From NCBI GenBank assembly GCA_004335635.1, contig QAXH01006322.1, positions 118,633 through 182,632 on the forward strand: a DNA stretch of 64,000 bases, given 5' to 3'. The notes beneath the pieces were generated by a model, which worked only from the letters and a program-made list of their open reading frames with translations, was not told the DNA's origin and did no database searches. How positions within the stretch are numbered: position 1 is the first letter of the stretch; each line of letters opens with the position of its first letter. Of this stretch, positions 12,338-23,758 are shown piece after piece. The DNA comes from Chloromonas sp. AAM2. Taxonomy: Eukaryota > Chlorophyta > Chlorophyceae > Chlamydomonadales > Chlamydomonadaceae. Made by a program: the position numbers and the translations under genes.

Positions 12338-13017
12338 GCGATTGGAGCCATCAATGGCTGCGCTTTCCTTCGTGCATGACGCTCAACACGCCTCAGAACG
12401 ATCGCCACTTTTTGAATTTGCAGCATCACACTCACAAGTGTGCAGCATCACACTCACAAGGAGTGTCTTGCCTGCGAAACCTGAGCAGTGCAAGCACACC
12501 ATGTTATCAGTCCTGCAAGACGTTTCCTTGCCACGCACTGCCCGTGGCTGAGTGAAGTCAAGGAACTGCCACCATACAGCCTTGCTGCCTAGACAGGCCA
12601 AAGAACGCAAGGACAGGTTACCAGGAAGCCACGCTCAGCTGGTAGTACCGCCGTAGAACACTGCTGTGCGCAGAGAGGAGTTGGAGCGAATTTTGTTTGA
12701 TTTTCAAAAGACTAGTACCTGGCGTACAGCACACTCGTGCATCTCCCTGCCCTGAACGATGTACAAGTTCAGCGGACGATTGCCATGGAACAGGGCGGAA
12801 TTCAGCTGTGCCTCAGGATTGGTGCCCGAAGCGCAGAATAAAATCGAAGAAAAGATTGATATCAAACCGCTGTAACCCAATAGGGCCTGGTTCGGTACTT
12901 GATTGTGCTAGACTGTCCAGTCCATGACAATTCCGTGACAGTTCACAGGTGGTGATAATTGTTCTCACTTGCAGTGCCACCGAGGTCAGGGAAGGGTGTG
13001 TGACCACTGGCCACTGA
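12338..13017. other. Intergenic region upstream of RMI1
   Basis: These 680 bases separate the end of the LRR-like gene from the RMI1 ATG. They contain a short duplication near 12420-12460, where CACACTCACAAG(T/G)TGTGCAGCAT-like text repeats. No exon was recognised. It presumably holds the RMI1 promoter. Confidence 0.35.
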
Positions 13018-15204
13018 TTAGACGTAGAGCGCCTGGTCCCTGACCAATGGTCTTGCACGGTCTTCGGCCTGCTGCACCAAGGGCATGACTTTTGGGCAGC
13101 ACACCCAGAGACCTGAAGACCCTTTCACGGTACAGTCGGAACGCATAAGCAGCTCCACAGAGTGCACGGTGCCGGGCAGGCTGGGCAGCAGCAGGGATAG
13201 CACGCCGGGAGCAAATGTGCAGATGTGGAATTCCACCGTTGACAGCAGGCTGCTGCCTAGGTGCTGTGATACAACGGCCAGCAGCTCAGGCGTGATAGGA
13301 CGTGCCATGACAATGACCAAGTGTGTTGGTAGCCAGGATGGGCATGGTTGCTGCCAGGCACTGGCCGTCCGCCATGCAACATGCTGTATCCACACCGTCA
13401 CTGCTGAATACCGTGCTCTCCCATTCTCCCACGACACACCTGCAGCTGCAGCTCTGACATTGGTTTCCAGGCTGGGGCTGGAGATAACCACGTGAGCACG
13501 GAATATGGTTTGCCCTCTTTGCATCAGATGAGCTGCCATGTGCATGCATTGCAGAGCGTTCAGTGGCAACCGGCCTACTATATCCACGAACAGAGCGTTC
13601 AACCACAGGTGTGTCAAGTGCAGGGCCGCTCATTATAGCTGTGCTGCAGGTCGAATGAAGGACGTTCCACGTGTGAAAAGAAACGCAGGCTCAGCAGTGC
13701 TTCCATGCCTTGATCGCGGATTGTACTACAGGGCAGTTGCAGCTTAATAAGGCGCGGACGGCAGCTGTTGCACATGCTCCTGTGCGATAGAAGATGCATC
13801 AAATCTCCGCCTTGTGAGCTGTGCGCCAGTCGCCAAGCAGCAGTGCAACAGGCTTCCAGCACATCCCACCGATGCATTGAGATCAGTCAAGCCAGTAAGG
13901 GCACGTAGTTCATGCTGCCATCGTGCCAGTGCTGTCGGTTGTGACTGCTTACATGGAAGCTGTATCACTAGCTGCTTGATCAGGCTATGCTCGGGTGTGG
14001 GTTCAAGAACGGTGCCTGTTGGTTCGCACTGAACCACGTGCAGCGAGCTGATCTTGGTGCAGTTGAAAAGCCAGGATGGCACAAAGGAAGTCAGGTTCAG
14101 CTTCTGCATCACCCGCAGCAAAGCAGAAGACGAGCCACTGAGTACCAGTACAGCTTTGGCAAAAGCCTGGCAGCATTTAATGCACCATGGCCCATCTTGA
14201 GCAACCCAAGGCTTCAACACGGAATCATTACAATCAAGATAACGTTCTCAACACAGGTGGCTTCTCAATCTCAAAGTAACAATCTCAAATGCTCAAAGTA
14301 ACAATCTCAAATGCTGTTCACCCAGAGTCGATTGCAGAAGGGTCGGCAATGGATGCTTGTTGGCATGGTAACAGCCAGAATACACGTGACTAAGAACAGA
14401 ATACCACAACCTGGGAAGATCCATGCAAGAACGGAACCTAATGTGCACCACTGCACATCATCTAAATCATGCATGGACAATCGGCATGTTGTCGGACTCA
14501 CTCCCTGAATTACTCACCCGCAGCGTGACACAGGCGATGGCTGCCAGTGCATGGGGTGCTATCCCGTGCATGAGCAATGTTGCGCTGGGCTCTATGCAAC
14601 CATGCCGGTTGATACGGCGATAGTGGCTACCGCAACACAGACGGATGTTGGTGGAGTGATGCGTCGGTGCTGCAGCACTAGGTCCCGCATGGGCCTGCAG
14701 TGCGAGGAGAACACGCTGTTAGGTGAACAAAGCCAGAGAGATGTTAACAAACCTACCTGTAATTGCGTGTTGACTGTGGGCTACCCAAACCAGCATAGAT
14801 GCTTGTTGAGCGCGTGTGCATGGGTACCGCACTGCATGATGGGCTAAAGCAGTAGCCGCCTTTGATTTGCGAGACGAACAACATCACAACCCATCCACAC
14901 ATACACCCCCCATATGTAACATGAAAGGCAAACAGTTGCTGGTTAGGAATGGATTCGATACAAGCTGTGCTCAACCAAATGATGGCTACAGGCGGTGGAT
15001 GGCAGCTTGTGAGGTGGGTGCCTACCTGCAGCTCATGAACAGAGAAGTCAGGTTCAGATCATCTCGATCATAAACGTCCAGGGCTTCTAAGCACGTCTCC
15101 TCCTGAAATGGGGCGCTCCTCAGCTGGGATAGCAGCGCAACTAGCCAAGCAATGGGCATGTCAGAAAGGCGCAGCGATGGGTCTGCAGTGGCGTCCTCCA
15201 ACAT
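13018..15204 (-). CDS. Leucine-rich-repeat protein, possibly F-box type (model incomplete)
   Basis: The candidate first exon, 15204-15026, starts at an ATG (MLEDATADPSLRLSDMPIAW) and ends at a good donor. Further coding blocks are near 14585-14515 (LLMHGIAPHALAAIACVTLR, reminiscent of an F-box or its flank), 14220-13860 (SWLFNCTKISSLHVVQ, HELRALTGLTDLNAS), 13790-13680 (RLIKLQLPCSTIRDQGMEAL, a clear LRR-like unit) and 13600-13018, ending RDQALYV and a stop. Leucine spacing suggests LRRs, and the layout resembles an F-box/LRR substrate receptor of an SCF ubiquitin ligase, but no complete F-box is visible. Several splice junctions could not be resolved, so the protein sequence between blocks is uncertain. 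Confidence 0.5.
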
Positions 15205-15893
15205 CAGCTTTTGGGCTGTCCACTGTCAGCTGCGTTGGTAGTGCGCCCAATTGCATGTCGTTGCCGCTCTCTGTCTGTGGTTGATGCAAATCTGGTGTCT
15301 CTAGGCCTGCTCAGCCTTGCGTGCCCAATGACCAGCAAACTGTGGCTCCGAGTGGGTGTGCTAGCATAGGCCTTGACCTGGGGTAGCAAGTGTGAGCAAG
15401 TTCAAATGATCAGCGCGTCGAGCAGGCAGGTCATAGCCTGGCTGTCATCCAAGGCGACAAGGCTGAAGTGTATCAAAGCTTGTCACATGCACAGCGGGAG
15501 GTGTTTGCATGTCTTGGAAGTGCAGTTTGCCTCCCACATGTTATGGTTCGGTTTGGGTCTGTGAGGCACTGGGCATGAGTGAGGCAAACATGGCACATGG
15601 TAAGAAAGTAACGGATGCATATGCTCTGGCGTGATCATGAGCCGACCTCAGGTCAGACTTCATGACAGCGCTGTACCAAAGTCATTCCTAGAAGTTACAT
15701 AGTAGGTGGTAGTCATTGCCATGTTGCAGCGGAACGAATCAGTCACACCACAGCTACAGTCACAGTTACAACCACAGCTGCAGCTACGGTCACAGCCAGA
15801 GTTCACAGCGAGAGTTCTGTCCTTTGCAGTGTTCACAGCGATAGTTCTGTCCTTGGCAGTGTTCACAGCGAGAGTTCTGTCCTTGGCATTTGC
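15205..15893. other. Intergenic region with TsaD 3' end
   Basis: No convincing exon was seen in this stretch of about 690 bases. It holds CAGCTACAGTCACAG-type short repeats at 15750-15798 and the 30-bp array listed separately. It must contain the 3' UTR of tsaD and the promoter of the LRR-like gene. Confidence 0.35.
15801..15890. repeat. Three 30-bp tandem repeats next to the TsaD stop
   Basis: Copies begin at 15801, 15831 and 15861. Each consists of GTTCACAGCGAGAGTTCTGT followed by CCTTGGCAGT, with one or two substitutions. The array ends only a few bases before the TsaD stop codon at 15894-15896, so it should be transcribed in the 3' UTR. Confidence 0.85.
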
Positions 15894-18800
15894 TCACTGG
15901 TACATTTTGCATGCCGTCGATCCCAATGCACTGCGAGGGTCCAAAGGGCCCAGTGGCCAGCGAGGCAGCACTTGCACATTGCATTCCACGGCCTCAGGCG
16001 CAATTGGCGCTTCAAACAAACCCAGCTTCAGCCGCTCCACGCCTGTCCACGCAACCATCAGACCATTATCGGTACAATACTGGACAGGAGGGCAAATGCA
16101 GGGCAAGCCAAAACCTTTGGCGACTTCGTCCAGCCCCGCGCGCACTGCCGCATTGGCCGCAACTCCCCCCGCCACCACAAGACAACTCAATGGCTCCCCG
16201 CCCTGCTGGGCCAAGTCGTCCTGCGAAACCATGTGGCACATGACAGGTGTTGCTACAATTGCACTTCAGCAAGATACCCTGACTACTGGTGCTGACCTGT
16301 CAGTGTGCAATTGACAAGCAAGTACCATTTCACCGCTGCAAATGCAGCACAGCCGAGCGAAGCCTGCTTCTGACATCTAACTTGCTTGACAGGCTGTGAC
16401 GTCAGCAACTCAACCCACTTATGGAAGGGGTCAAAACTCTTGATACTTGCGCAGACCCTCACTACGATCAACCTCACAGGTAGTACGAGTGAGTTAACCA
16501 CCAGCCATTCGCACCTGCAGCCATTGTATTGCACGTTTTGTCCGCTGCTTCAAAAACGTGACGGCAGTTTTTGTGAAAGAAGCCGCCACATCCGCTGCTG
16601 CTGCCACATACTCAGCACACACTTCCTCAGGCGCATGCTCCTCCTGCCCTGCTGTTGGTTCGCTCTTGCTGCCGTCAGACTGGGCATGCTGTTGCTGTGC
16701 AGACCCTGCTGCTGCTGTGTCCTGGATGCTACCCGTAACCAATTGCTGAACCGTGCTCTGAACACAGGTTGCAGCAGCAGCAGCAGCAGCAGCAACAGCA
16801 ACAACAGCTTGTTCTGCCTGCTGTCTGACTGGAGGATTGAATGTGTTATGCAAAGACGGGTTGCCACTTTCGACTGCTGCGGGATCCTGTTGGGGCTGCT
16901 CCTGCCCTTGCTGTGGTCGTTTCTGCGTTTCTTCTTCTGCTGCTTGCGGTTCGGTGCATGTGGCTCTGCACGTGAATTGTGGCTTTCCACTCGGATCTGG
17001 TGTGAGAATCTCGTTCAGGACAATGGTGTGACGAGTGAGGCCCAGCCTGGCCTTGAAGGCATCCACTAGCCGTGCCACGCCGGTTTTGAGACCGGAAAAC
17101 GAGAAGTTGCAGGAATCCTGCAGGCAAAACAGCAGCACTTGAGGAGATGTCAGGCACTGCTGAGCTGATGTCAGGCACTGCTGAGCTGAACAAAGAGCAG
17201 ACCCAGGTGCATACGCACATGAAGTTTTTCTGACCATCAACTGGATTTGCAAGGTTGGATAGGAATTAACTCAGGCTTATCAACACTGTAAACGCTTATG
17301 AATAAACAATTGGAGTTTCGCCTCGACTTGCAACGCGTGGTATGACGTCAAAGTGACAGTCACGTCTGTGACCTGTCAAGGCAGCGACGCGCAGATGTCC
17401 TCAGGCCTTGCGCAATCGAGTTTATTTGTGCACAGACACAGCCGCTGCGCAGAAAATACAAATCAGAAAATACCACAGCCCTTGCACTCAAGGTGGCACA
17501 CGCGCATAACTCAGCAGCTTCACATAGCAGCATTTGCCTCCATCCTGTGGCCTGGACTTTCAGCCTGTGACTTGACCATGCAATTAGAGAGTCGCCTTGT
17601 CTACGCCCTTCAACAGCCCCAAATCCCCAATCCTTCACCCTGGCATGAGGCTTACCCTATGCTGCCCAGTCTGCATCGGTATGGTCATCTTGTGTGCGTT
17701 GGGGTTGCCTCTGAGCGCCAGCTTCTCCAGCAATGGACCTCCAGGAATGGTCGAAAACCCTAACAGCCTGGCGGTTTTATCAAAACACTCGCCCATGCTG
17801 TCATCAAGCGTGGTGCCTAGAATCCGGTACTTTCCCACTCCAGCGCAGTAAACCAACATGTTGTGCCCCCCGGAGACGAGTAGCAGGAGCGCGGGGAAGG
17901 ACAGGGGAGGGTTGTTCACGACGGGCATGCGGCACATGAGCGTGTGGGCCTCCATGTGATGCACATGGACCATGGGCTTGCCATGCGCAGCGGCCAGGGT
18001 CAATGCATGTCGCACACCCACCTGCATAGCGTAGGAAGCATGCAGCAAACATAAGCAACATGTCAAGTCTAAAACAACGGTTTTGAAATGTAGTTGGTTA
18101 CAAGCGGCCGGACCGACAGCGCAGGAAGCAAATCCATGTGAAATCCAAACGATGGTGAATGCATTGAACGTCAAATGCCGTTCCAGTTGCCAGACCAGTG
18201 ATGATCATGGTAAAAAGGCATTGCTGGCAAGAGGTACCTTGATGCTCCACCGCTCAGCGTTGGACCCTCGCATGCACGACCCTGACAGAGCTGCCACACA
18301 GCTACCTCTCGTAGCCCAAGCCCGCACTCTGCTTGCAGTATTGATAGCCGTCACAAGCCCGCATGATGACAGTTGCTGCCTTGTGTACGTAGAAGTGTTT
18401 TTAAGCCCCGGGGCAGGACTCGGCACTGGCCTTCCCAATTGTATCCAATCTTCAAAACGACTGCATGTGTGTACAATACCCCGTGCACAACCCCATGTAT
18501 CCCCTTTGGTACACCCGATCGTGCCCACCCCAGCCGGTGCCCACCTGCAGGCAAAGGGACAGCCCGGGCCCAATGGTGACGGCCACTGCCGTAAGCTCCG
18601 CTGGCTTGATGCCTGCCTTCTCCAAGCACCTGTGCTCGAATCCAGGTGACGACATTGGTTTACACTCTGTATCAGCAGTTTTTGGCGAAGCGAGTATGAT
18701 GATGCTGGGACCCTTGCAATGATTTGAGCCATCTTCTGTTCCCCTTGCGGGGCGAGACAGATGTACAAAATCCCTCACTCACGCACCTGAACAATCAGTT

Positions 18801-19812
18801 TCGTGTGCTGCTATGCCCATGTGACAGAAGTCATGGGAAACGAGCATTGCCCTGATGGTGGTTATGCATTTTGCCCGGCCTTCCTTAACCTCGCTTATGA
18901 GCGACCATTTTCTTCCTTTCTTTCCCTCACGCACTGTTGTACATGCGATGCTTGCACCATCTTCTGTTCCATTTCGGAAATACCCACCCACACGCTCATT
19001 TGCACCCACTCACTCAGTCTTCCACACACCTGTCCACTGTTCCAGTGATGGAGGCGGCGTGTGCGTCCCGAGCGGCGTCGGGCTTCACTCCGCCCCATTG
19101 CTCGTGAACGCCCGTCTGCAGGGCAGCACGCGACAATACACCTTGAAGCAGAACACACAGTATACTGATGATATTGCTATTAGAACAAGAGCACCTGTAT
19201 TGCTGTCATGAATACATGATGTTAGATGCACTACGTTCCGAAGACACCATTTCCTTGGCTGCCTCTCGGTCTGGTGCCTAGATTTGGATGCCTAGTTTTG
19301 TTTAGCCTGGGCACTAGGAATTACCACCTCTCTAGAGTATCATCATTCTGCAAGCTGACTACTGTATCACGGTGGACAGCTGGCTGCAAAGATGGGGCTT
19401 TCCTCCCACTGATCCTGTACACTACAGTTTGCTTTCTTGGATACCGAGCAGCCTCGGGCTGAAGGCCAACTGTAGCAAACGAACAGTGTGTTATTGAGTA
19501 AAACCACCCTGACTAACCTTGATGGCGCTGGTGACCCTGAAAACTATAATCAACCTGTCTGATCATGGACTACGCTGACTATCCACATGCCCCATGTATT
19601 TGTTGCTGTCAACCCACCTGTGATGCGATTTCATGTGCAAGCACGGTTCCGTCTCCCCTCACAACTGCCGCTGCTGTGTCATCACAGCTGCTCTCAATGC
19701 CCAGCACCAGCCACTGGGCAGGGTCCTGCGGCACCTGCACCGCCCGGGGGCCAGCCGCGGCCGGTTGGGAACCAGCCAACGGCGCCGGCCCGCGTGCACC
19801 GGCCCGCCACAT
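15894..19812 (-). CDS. tsaD-like: TsaD/Qri7/OSGEPL1-type tRNA t6A transferase (organellar)
   Basis: Exons (minus): 19812-19618, 19115-19030, 18629-18545, 18021-17656, 17117-16515, 16220-15894. Phases agree: 553 residues from the ATG at 19812. The same frame stays open upstream to about 20000 without another ATG. It transfers threonylcarbamoyl to A37 of ANN-decoding tRNAs. Marks: WLVLGIESSCDDTAAAVV, GVHEQWGGVKPDAARDAHA, VAVTIGPGLSLCLQVGVRHA, metal-binding HHMEAH near 144-149, LLLLVSGGHNMLVY, FSFSGLKTGVARL, KQRTKRAIQWLQ, LVVAGGVAANAAVRA and YCTDNGLMVAWTGVERL. The short basic N-terminus suits organelle import. Between the FSFSGLKT block and the helix before KQRTKRA lies an insert of about 130 low-complexity residues (Gln, Ala, Pro, Glu), which family members of about 340-460 residues lack. 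It sits 316 bp downstream of tsaE. Confidence 0.9.
16767..16804. repeat. CAG triplet run read as poly-Ala in TsaD
   Basis: GCAGCAGCAGC-type triplets lie in tsaD exon 5. In the gene frame on the minus strand they are read mainly as Ala rather than Gln, giving a run of about nine alanines inside the lineage-specific insert. Confidence 0.8.
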
Positions 19813-20128
19813 TGTCTTGGATGGGGGCAGGCCGGTGGCTCGCCACTGTGTGAGAGTTGCGTGTGTGTCTGTGTCATTGGCCAGGGCTGTGATGGTCACA
19901 AGACGCCCTGCGCCCTGAGAACCAAAACCACTGCGGATGAGGGACAAGCAAAACCAAACCAGAGAAAGCGTGTTCTTGGAGGCGCTGGGCAGATTTCTTG
20001 ATTCAAGTCCATGGTCAGGCGATGCATGCTCGTTGCTCAGATGTGTGGTTGATGTTCTGCCCTATGGACACGCGATGCGGGGTCTGGGGGCAGACGTTCC
20101 GTGTGCATGGCGTCTGAACCTGAACCAA

Positions 20129-22037
20129 TCACTTCAACCGCTTCAGGCATAAACTGTGACTAGATGCCGACTTCCTGCCGCTGAACCTGTGCCCAGCATG
20201 GCGTGACATGCTTTCATAAAATTGTCTGTCATTATCGGGAGCGCTTTTGCACGTTTTGAAATGGTTCTGTGTGCATCGGGAGCGCCTTTCACATCATATG
20301 ATGATGCACGCGCCAAAACAGACAGAAATCAGCCTCCTAAATAGTCAGCCTCACCTTATATGCACATTGATGCCTTTCTGTGCGTATGCCATGGCCTCTG
20401 GGGGCATCTTGTCAGGCCACTCTACCAGACACACGTCCTTGGACATGACATCTTTCCAAACGAACAGACCAGTGATTTGGTCAATCTGTGGACAACAACG
20501 GTACATTCAAGCCACCCTTTGCTTGCAGGAAATTCACACATAAGCTATGCAGCTATGAGTAGTTGACATGCTGCAAACTGTGGACAGCACAAGGGATCAT
20601 TGTATCTGCCAAATCTGCCGATGGCACCAAACAAACATCTGTGGCAGCCGTGACAGTGTGGCAAAGGCTGTTTGAACCATGTGCGTTTTCACTGCCTTGG
20701 AGGGCCTTGTCGTGTCTTAGGGCCAATGGGCCACGCAGCGGGGCAGGAACATGAGCACACGGAGTGCTGCAGTTCTTGCACATTCAGATAAGCAGATGCT
20801 TACATCAGTCTTCTGTTCCAGATCTGGGACGTTGATGCTAACGCCATCTGTGGACCAATTCAGGCGGAAAGCCAGACACACACACACACACACACATACA
20901 CACACACACACACATACCCTTTTGGTCCCCCACAGCCGATACGGGTCCATGTGATGCATGGCTGAGGGACGCTGCCCACTTGTGCGTGCCTCGCTGTCAT
21001 GCGCCAAGTCATCCTGTAACCGCACATGATACATTTTGGTACTTTTGTGTTGTTTCACCTTCATGGTATGAACGTCATGCTTTGTTGCATGCCCACATGC
21101 ATGCCCACATGCTTAGCCCAGCGGCTGATCAGCCGTTGTGACTCAGAGCACTGTGCAGTTGCCAACTGCAGCAGTCCACCATGCAAGGTAAACCATGTGC
21201 ACAACGCATGGATGTGCATGTGCACAGAACTGACTCCATGGCACACTGTAGCCAGTGCTGTGAAAACGAGCTGTGTAAACATATGCACTCCATCAATACT
21301 GCCAAGGGTTGCCAACCTTGCTACCAACGACGTTGCCAAGCTCAACATCCGGTGGCCTAAGAATCAGCAGGAATGATGTCCTGGAAGTGCATCAAAGTAA
21401 GCTGACATGAGCCGCGCACTCAAAGATGTGCAGCTTGTCCGTCATATGCACTCAACGTGTGCTGCCAAGCATGGCCTGGTAACCTCTCCCACACCTCAAC
21501 TATGTGGGACACAGGCGTTAACATTACTCAACGATGCAATCGTTTACCTCCTTCAACTGGATAGTGCATACGATTGGGTAATTGTGCAAACTTCACAAAA
21601 CTATGGGCATGGCATGTGGCGCACTGCCGTGTAACAAATGTCACCTCGAGCGCATGCGCACAACTTGCGGCTCACTGAAGGCGCTGCAAAACGTCTGAAA
21701 GTGTACTGCCGAGGTCGGCCAACCCTGCTAACAACGGTACTCCCAAGCGTCCCCCTGAAAGCGATTTGCCTGACGGTGTGTTGAACAGCTCTCACCTGGT
21801 ATGTGTAACACAGCACGTAGGTGGGCGAGGCAACAGGCAGGTGCCTGTCACCCACAAACGAACGCACGATGCCACGAGCGATGGTGGATTTGCCTGAACA
21901 GCAAATGCAACAGGCTTTGAAAACTCCACCCAAACTGTGCATAGGAAGCGGAGATGCACCCAAAACGCTTGTCACCTGCTATCTGCTGGCATTGACCGAC
22001 ACGCATGGACCCTGCTGCACCTCACGTCCTCTGCCCA

Positions 22038-22078
<41 letters not shown>

Positions 22079-22558
22079 TTCACTTCTGTCTGTCGCACAT
22101 GGAGTATTACTCTCCTGAACTGTCAGACACACCGTGTTGTGTGTACATAGTACATAGTATATAGTACATAGTAGTGTTGTGTGTAACTAATGTTTACTGT
22201 CAGACATGAAGCTTTGAGCGTAAACTGCCACACAATGGTTTTTGCTATCCCTGTTCATTGTGTTCCATGGTGCACACTGAGACTTGCTGCCCTCGCCTGG
22301 CCCACCTGCGCCCAGTTGCCCGTTGAGCAGCACCACGTGGCCGGGGCGGCAGAAGGTTGCCTGTATTGCATGGCCCAGCATTTCCATGTCCTCCGAAGAT
22401 GTAGCCCAGAAGTGGAACCCTGCAGGCAAGGCATGAGCTAATGCAGTTGCAGCCAGCCGCGAGCTATTCCGCAGCTTGCTGACCAGCTTGCTGAGTACTT
22501 GAAGAATACATGAATACATGACGGAATGAAGGGAGAAAGGCGAACTCACGCGCCTCAT
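20129..22558 (-). CDS. tsaE-like: TsaE-type tRNA t6A ATPase, probably organelle targeted
   Basis: Exons (minus): 22558-22306, 21893-21796, 21013-20918, 20485-20355 and probably 20186-20129. Phases agree: about 211 residues. TsaE is the P-loop ATPase that drives the TsaB-TsaD complex in bacterial t6A synthesis. Marks: SEDMEMLGHAI, Walker A LNGQLGAGKSTIARG (split by an intron inside the Gly codon), LPVASPTYVLCYTY, MHHMDPYRL and VCLVEWPDKMPPEA. The first 45 residues are rich in Arg, Ser, Ala and Leu with almost no acidic residues, as in mitochondrial or plastid transit peptides. The ATG lies 100 bp after the HIT gene stop, and the stop is 316 bp before the tsaD ATG. Only the last exon is uncertain. 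A possible extra block at 20804-20847 does not fit the phase and was left out. Confidence 0.88.
20877..20914. repeat. CA microsatellite in a TsaE intron
   Basis: An almost pure run of CA dinucleotides, broken once by CATA, directly abuts the donor of the 20918-21013 exon. Confidence 0.9.
22038..22076. repeat. TGGC tetranucleotide run in the first TsaE intron
   Basis: About nine tandem TGGC units lie between the first exon (22306-22558) and the exon at 21796-21893. Confidence 0.9.
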
Positions 22559-22658
22559 GCTGACACACTGGTTCTCACACTCTTGCACGTGCCATTACCA
22601 CCACAACCACTGTCACCATTTGCCGCCAGAGTTCATCTGTGTGCAATAATTGGCCTGG

Positions 22659-23615
22659 TTATATGAGCACCACCTTCTCATCTTCACCATAAGCGAACCC
22701 TGTTTTGTAACCTCCTCCCTGCCCTGTCCTTTCCTTGATGGTAGTTGTACCTGGGGTATAGTCTGCTGAGAGTCTGTTGCGGAGAGCTGCTGTGAGTGGT
22801 CCTGCGTCTGCGTCCTGTATCTCCCTCCGGGCCTCGCCTGCTATGGCGGCTGCTGCGTCAGTGGTGGTGGCTGCCGCGTCGGTGGTGGCTGCTGCTGTGT
22901 CAGTGGCTGTTGCTGCCGCATCGGTGGTGGCTGCTGCTGTGTCAGTGGCTGTTGCTGTTGCTGCGTCCGCTTGGGTTGCTGCAACACTGCCATGGTTGTA
23001 GCAGGGGATTATGTGCGTGTGCAACTGTGGGATGGTCTGACCAGCTGCAGGACCATGCAGCTGCTGCACCTTTAAACCTGCATAGCATGGGGTCAAGGTA
23101 TGCTGGCTGAGACACAAGCTCGTTAGCAACTACATGCTGGAGCAAATTCCATTGGACGAACATTACTCTGTATACTTTTGGCAGTCATGATTGCATGCAT
23201 GCATGCATGCACATGGCTGAGCATGGCTGGAAACAGTGGCCCATGGCGTAGCCGCACGCTTACCATGACACTGCGTGACCTGGTGCACAGCTTTCGCCAC
23301 GGCCTGCACGTCCCGTGCCATAGCAACCAGGCCAGCATCTGTGACTGGCTCCAGTAAGGTGGCTACGCGCTCCTTTAAGACCACAAGCACATGTCCACGC
23401 GACATGGGCCGCCCTTCCAAAACCGCCAATGTGTGCTTGCCATCGAACAGCAACCATGCATCGTGCGGATGTGCGGACAAGCGATCCAAGACGTTATTCT
23501 TGACATGCTTGTAGGCGGCGAGGCCAGAGGGTGCCGAACCGCCGCCACTGCCCGATTTCATTTTCTTCTTCGATCCCGGCGTGTCTGCATTGTCTTGTTT
23601 GCGTTTGTCTGGCAT
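22659..23615 (-). CDS. HIT-domain protein with a variant His triad
   Basis: Two exons, 23615-23264 and 23077-22659, phase-consistent, give 256 residues from MPDKRKQ. An in-frame ATG at 23678 would add 21 residues. A basic N-terminal tail (SKKKMKSG) precedes a HIT domain: WLLFDGKHTLAVLEGRPMSR, GHVLVVLKERVATLLEPV, LHGPAAGQTIPQLHTHIIPC. HIT proteins hydrolyse nucleotide phosphoramidates or dinucleotides through a His-x-His-x-His triad. Here the first position is Gln (QLHTH), while the middle His (nucleophile) and the third are kept. After the domain comes a repetitive stretch of Ala, Thr and Asp (TDAAAT units), then a C-terminal tail with GQGGGYKTGFAYGEDEKVV. It lies 100 bp upstream of tsaE on the same strand. 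Substrate is unknown; the link to tRNA modification is by position only. Confidence 0.8.
22850..22990. repeat. Coding minisatellite in the HIT gene
   Basis: Units of about 24-36 bases of the type GTCGGTGGTGGCTGCTGCTG and GTGTCAGTGGCTGTTGCTG repeat in this part of the second HIT exon. They encode alternating TDAAA and TDTAAA blocks. Length is always a multiple of three within what can be seen, so the frame is kept. Confidence 0.8.
23191..23213. repeat. TGCA tetranucleotide run
   Basis: Tandem ATGC units lie in the intron of the HIT gene. Similar runs occur at 53591-53611 (PDCD5 intron) and 56573-56598 (5' part of the longin/mu-homology gene). Confidence 0.9.
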
Positions 23616-23758
23616 CGCGGCCGACAATTGAGCTATACGTGTTCCATTTGGTAAGTTATGCGATAACGATGCAGCCATGCGGAGACTCTTACAGAACGTC
23701 GAGACACGGTCAACGCCAACCATTTCGTGCACTTTTTCGCCGTTGACCCTGGCCACCG

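Noticed and set aside
19813..19947. Longer TsaD N-terminus starting at 19947
   Set aside because: The codon is TTG and no in-frame ATG exists upstream before a stop, so the ATG at 19812 was chosen; a spliced 5' exon remains possible.
20804..20847. Extra 44-base TsaE exon (VSINVPDLEQKT in one frame)
   Set aside because: Its length breaks the phase between the exons at 20918-21013 and 20355-20485, which join directly in frame and give the expected TsaE sequence.
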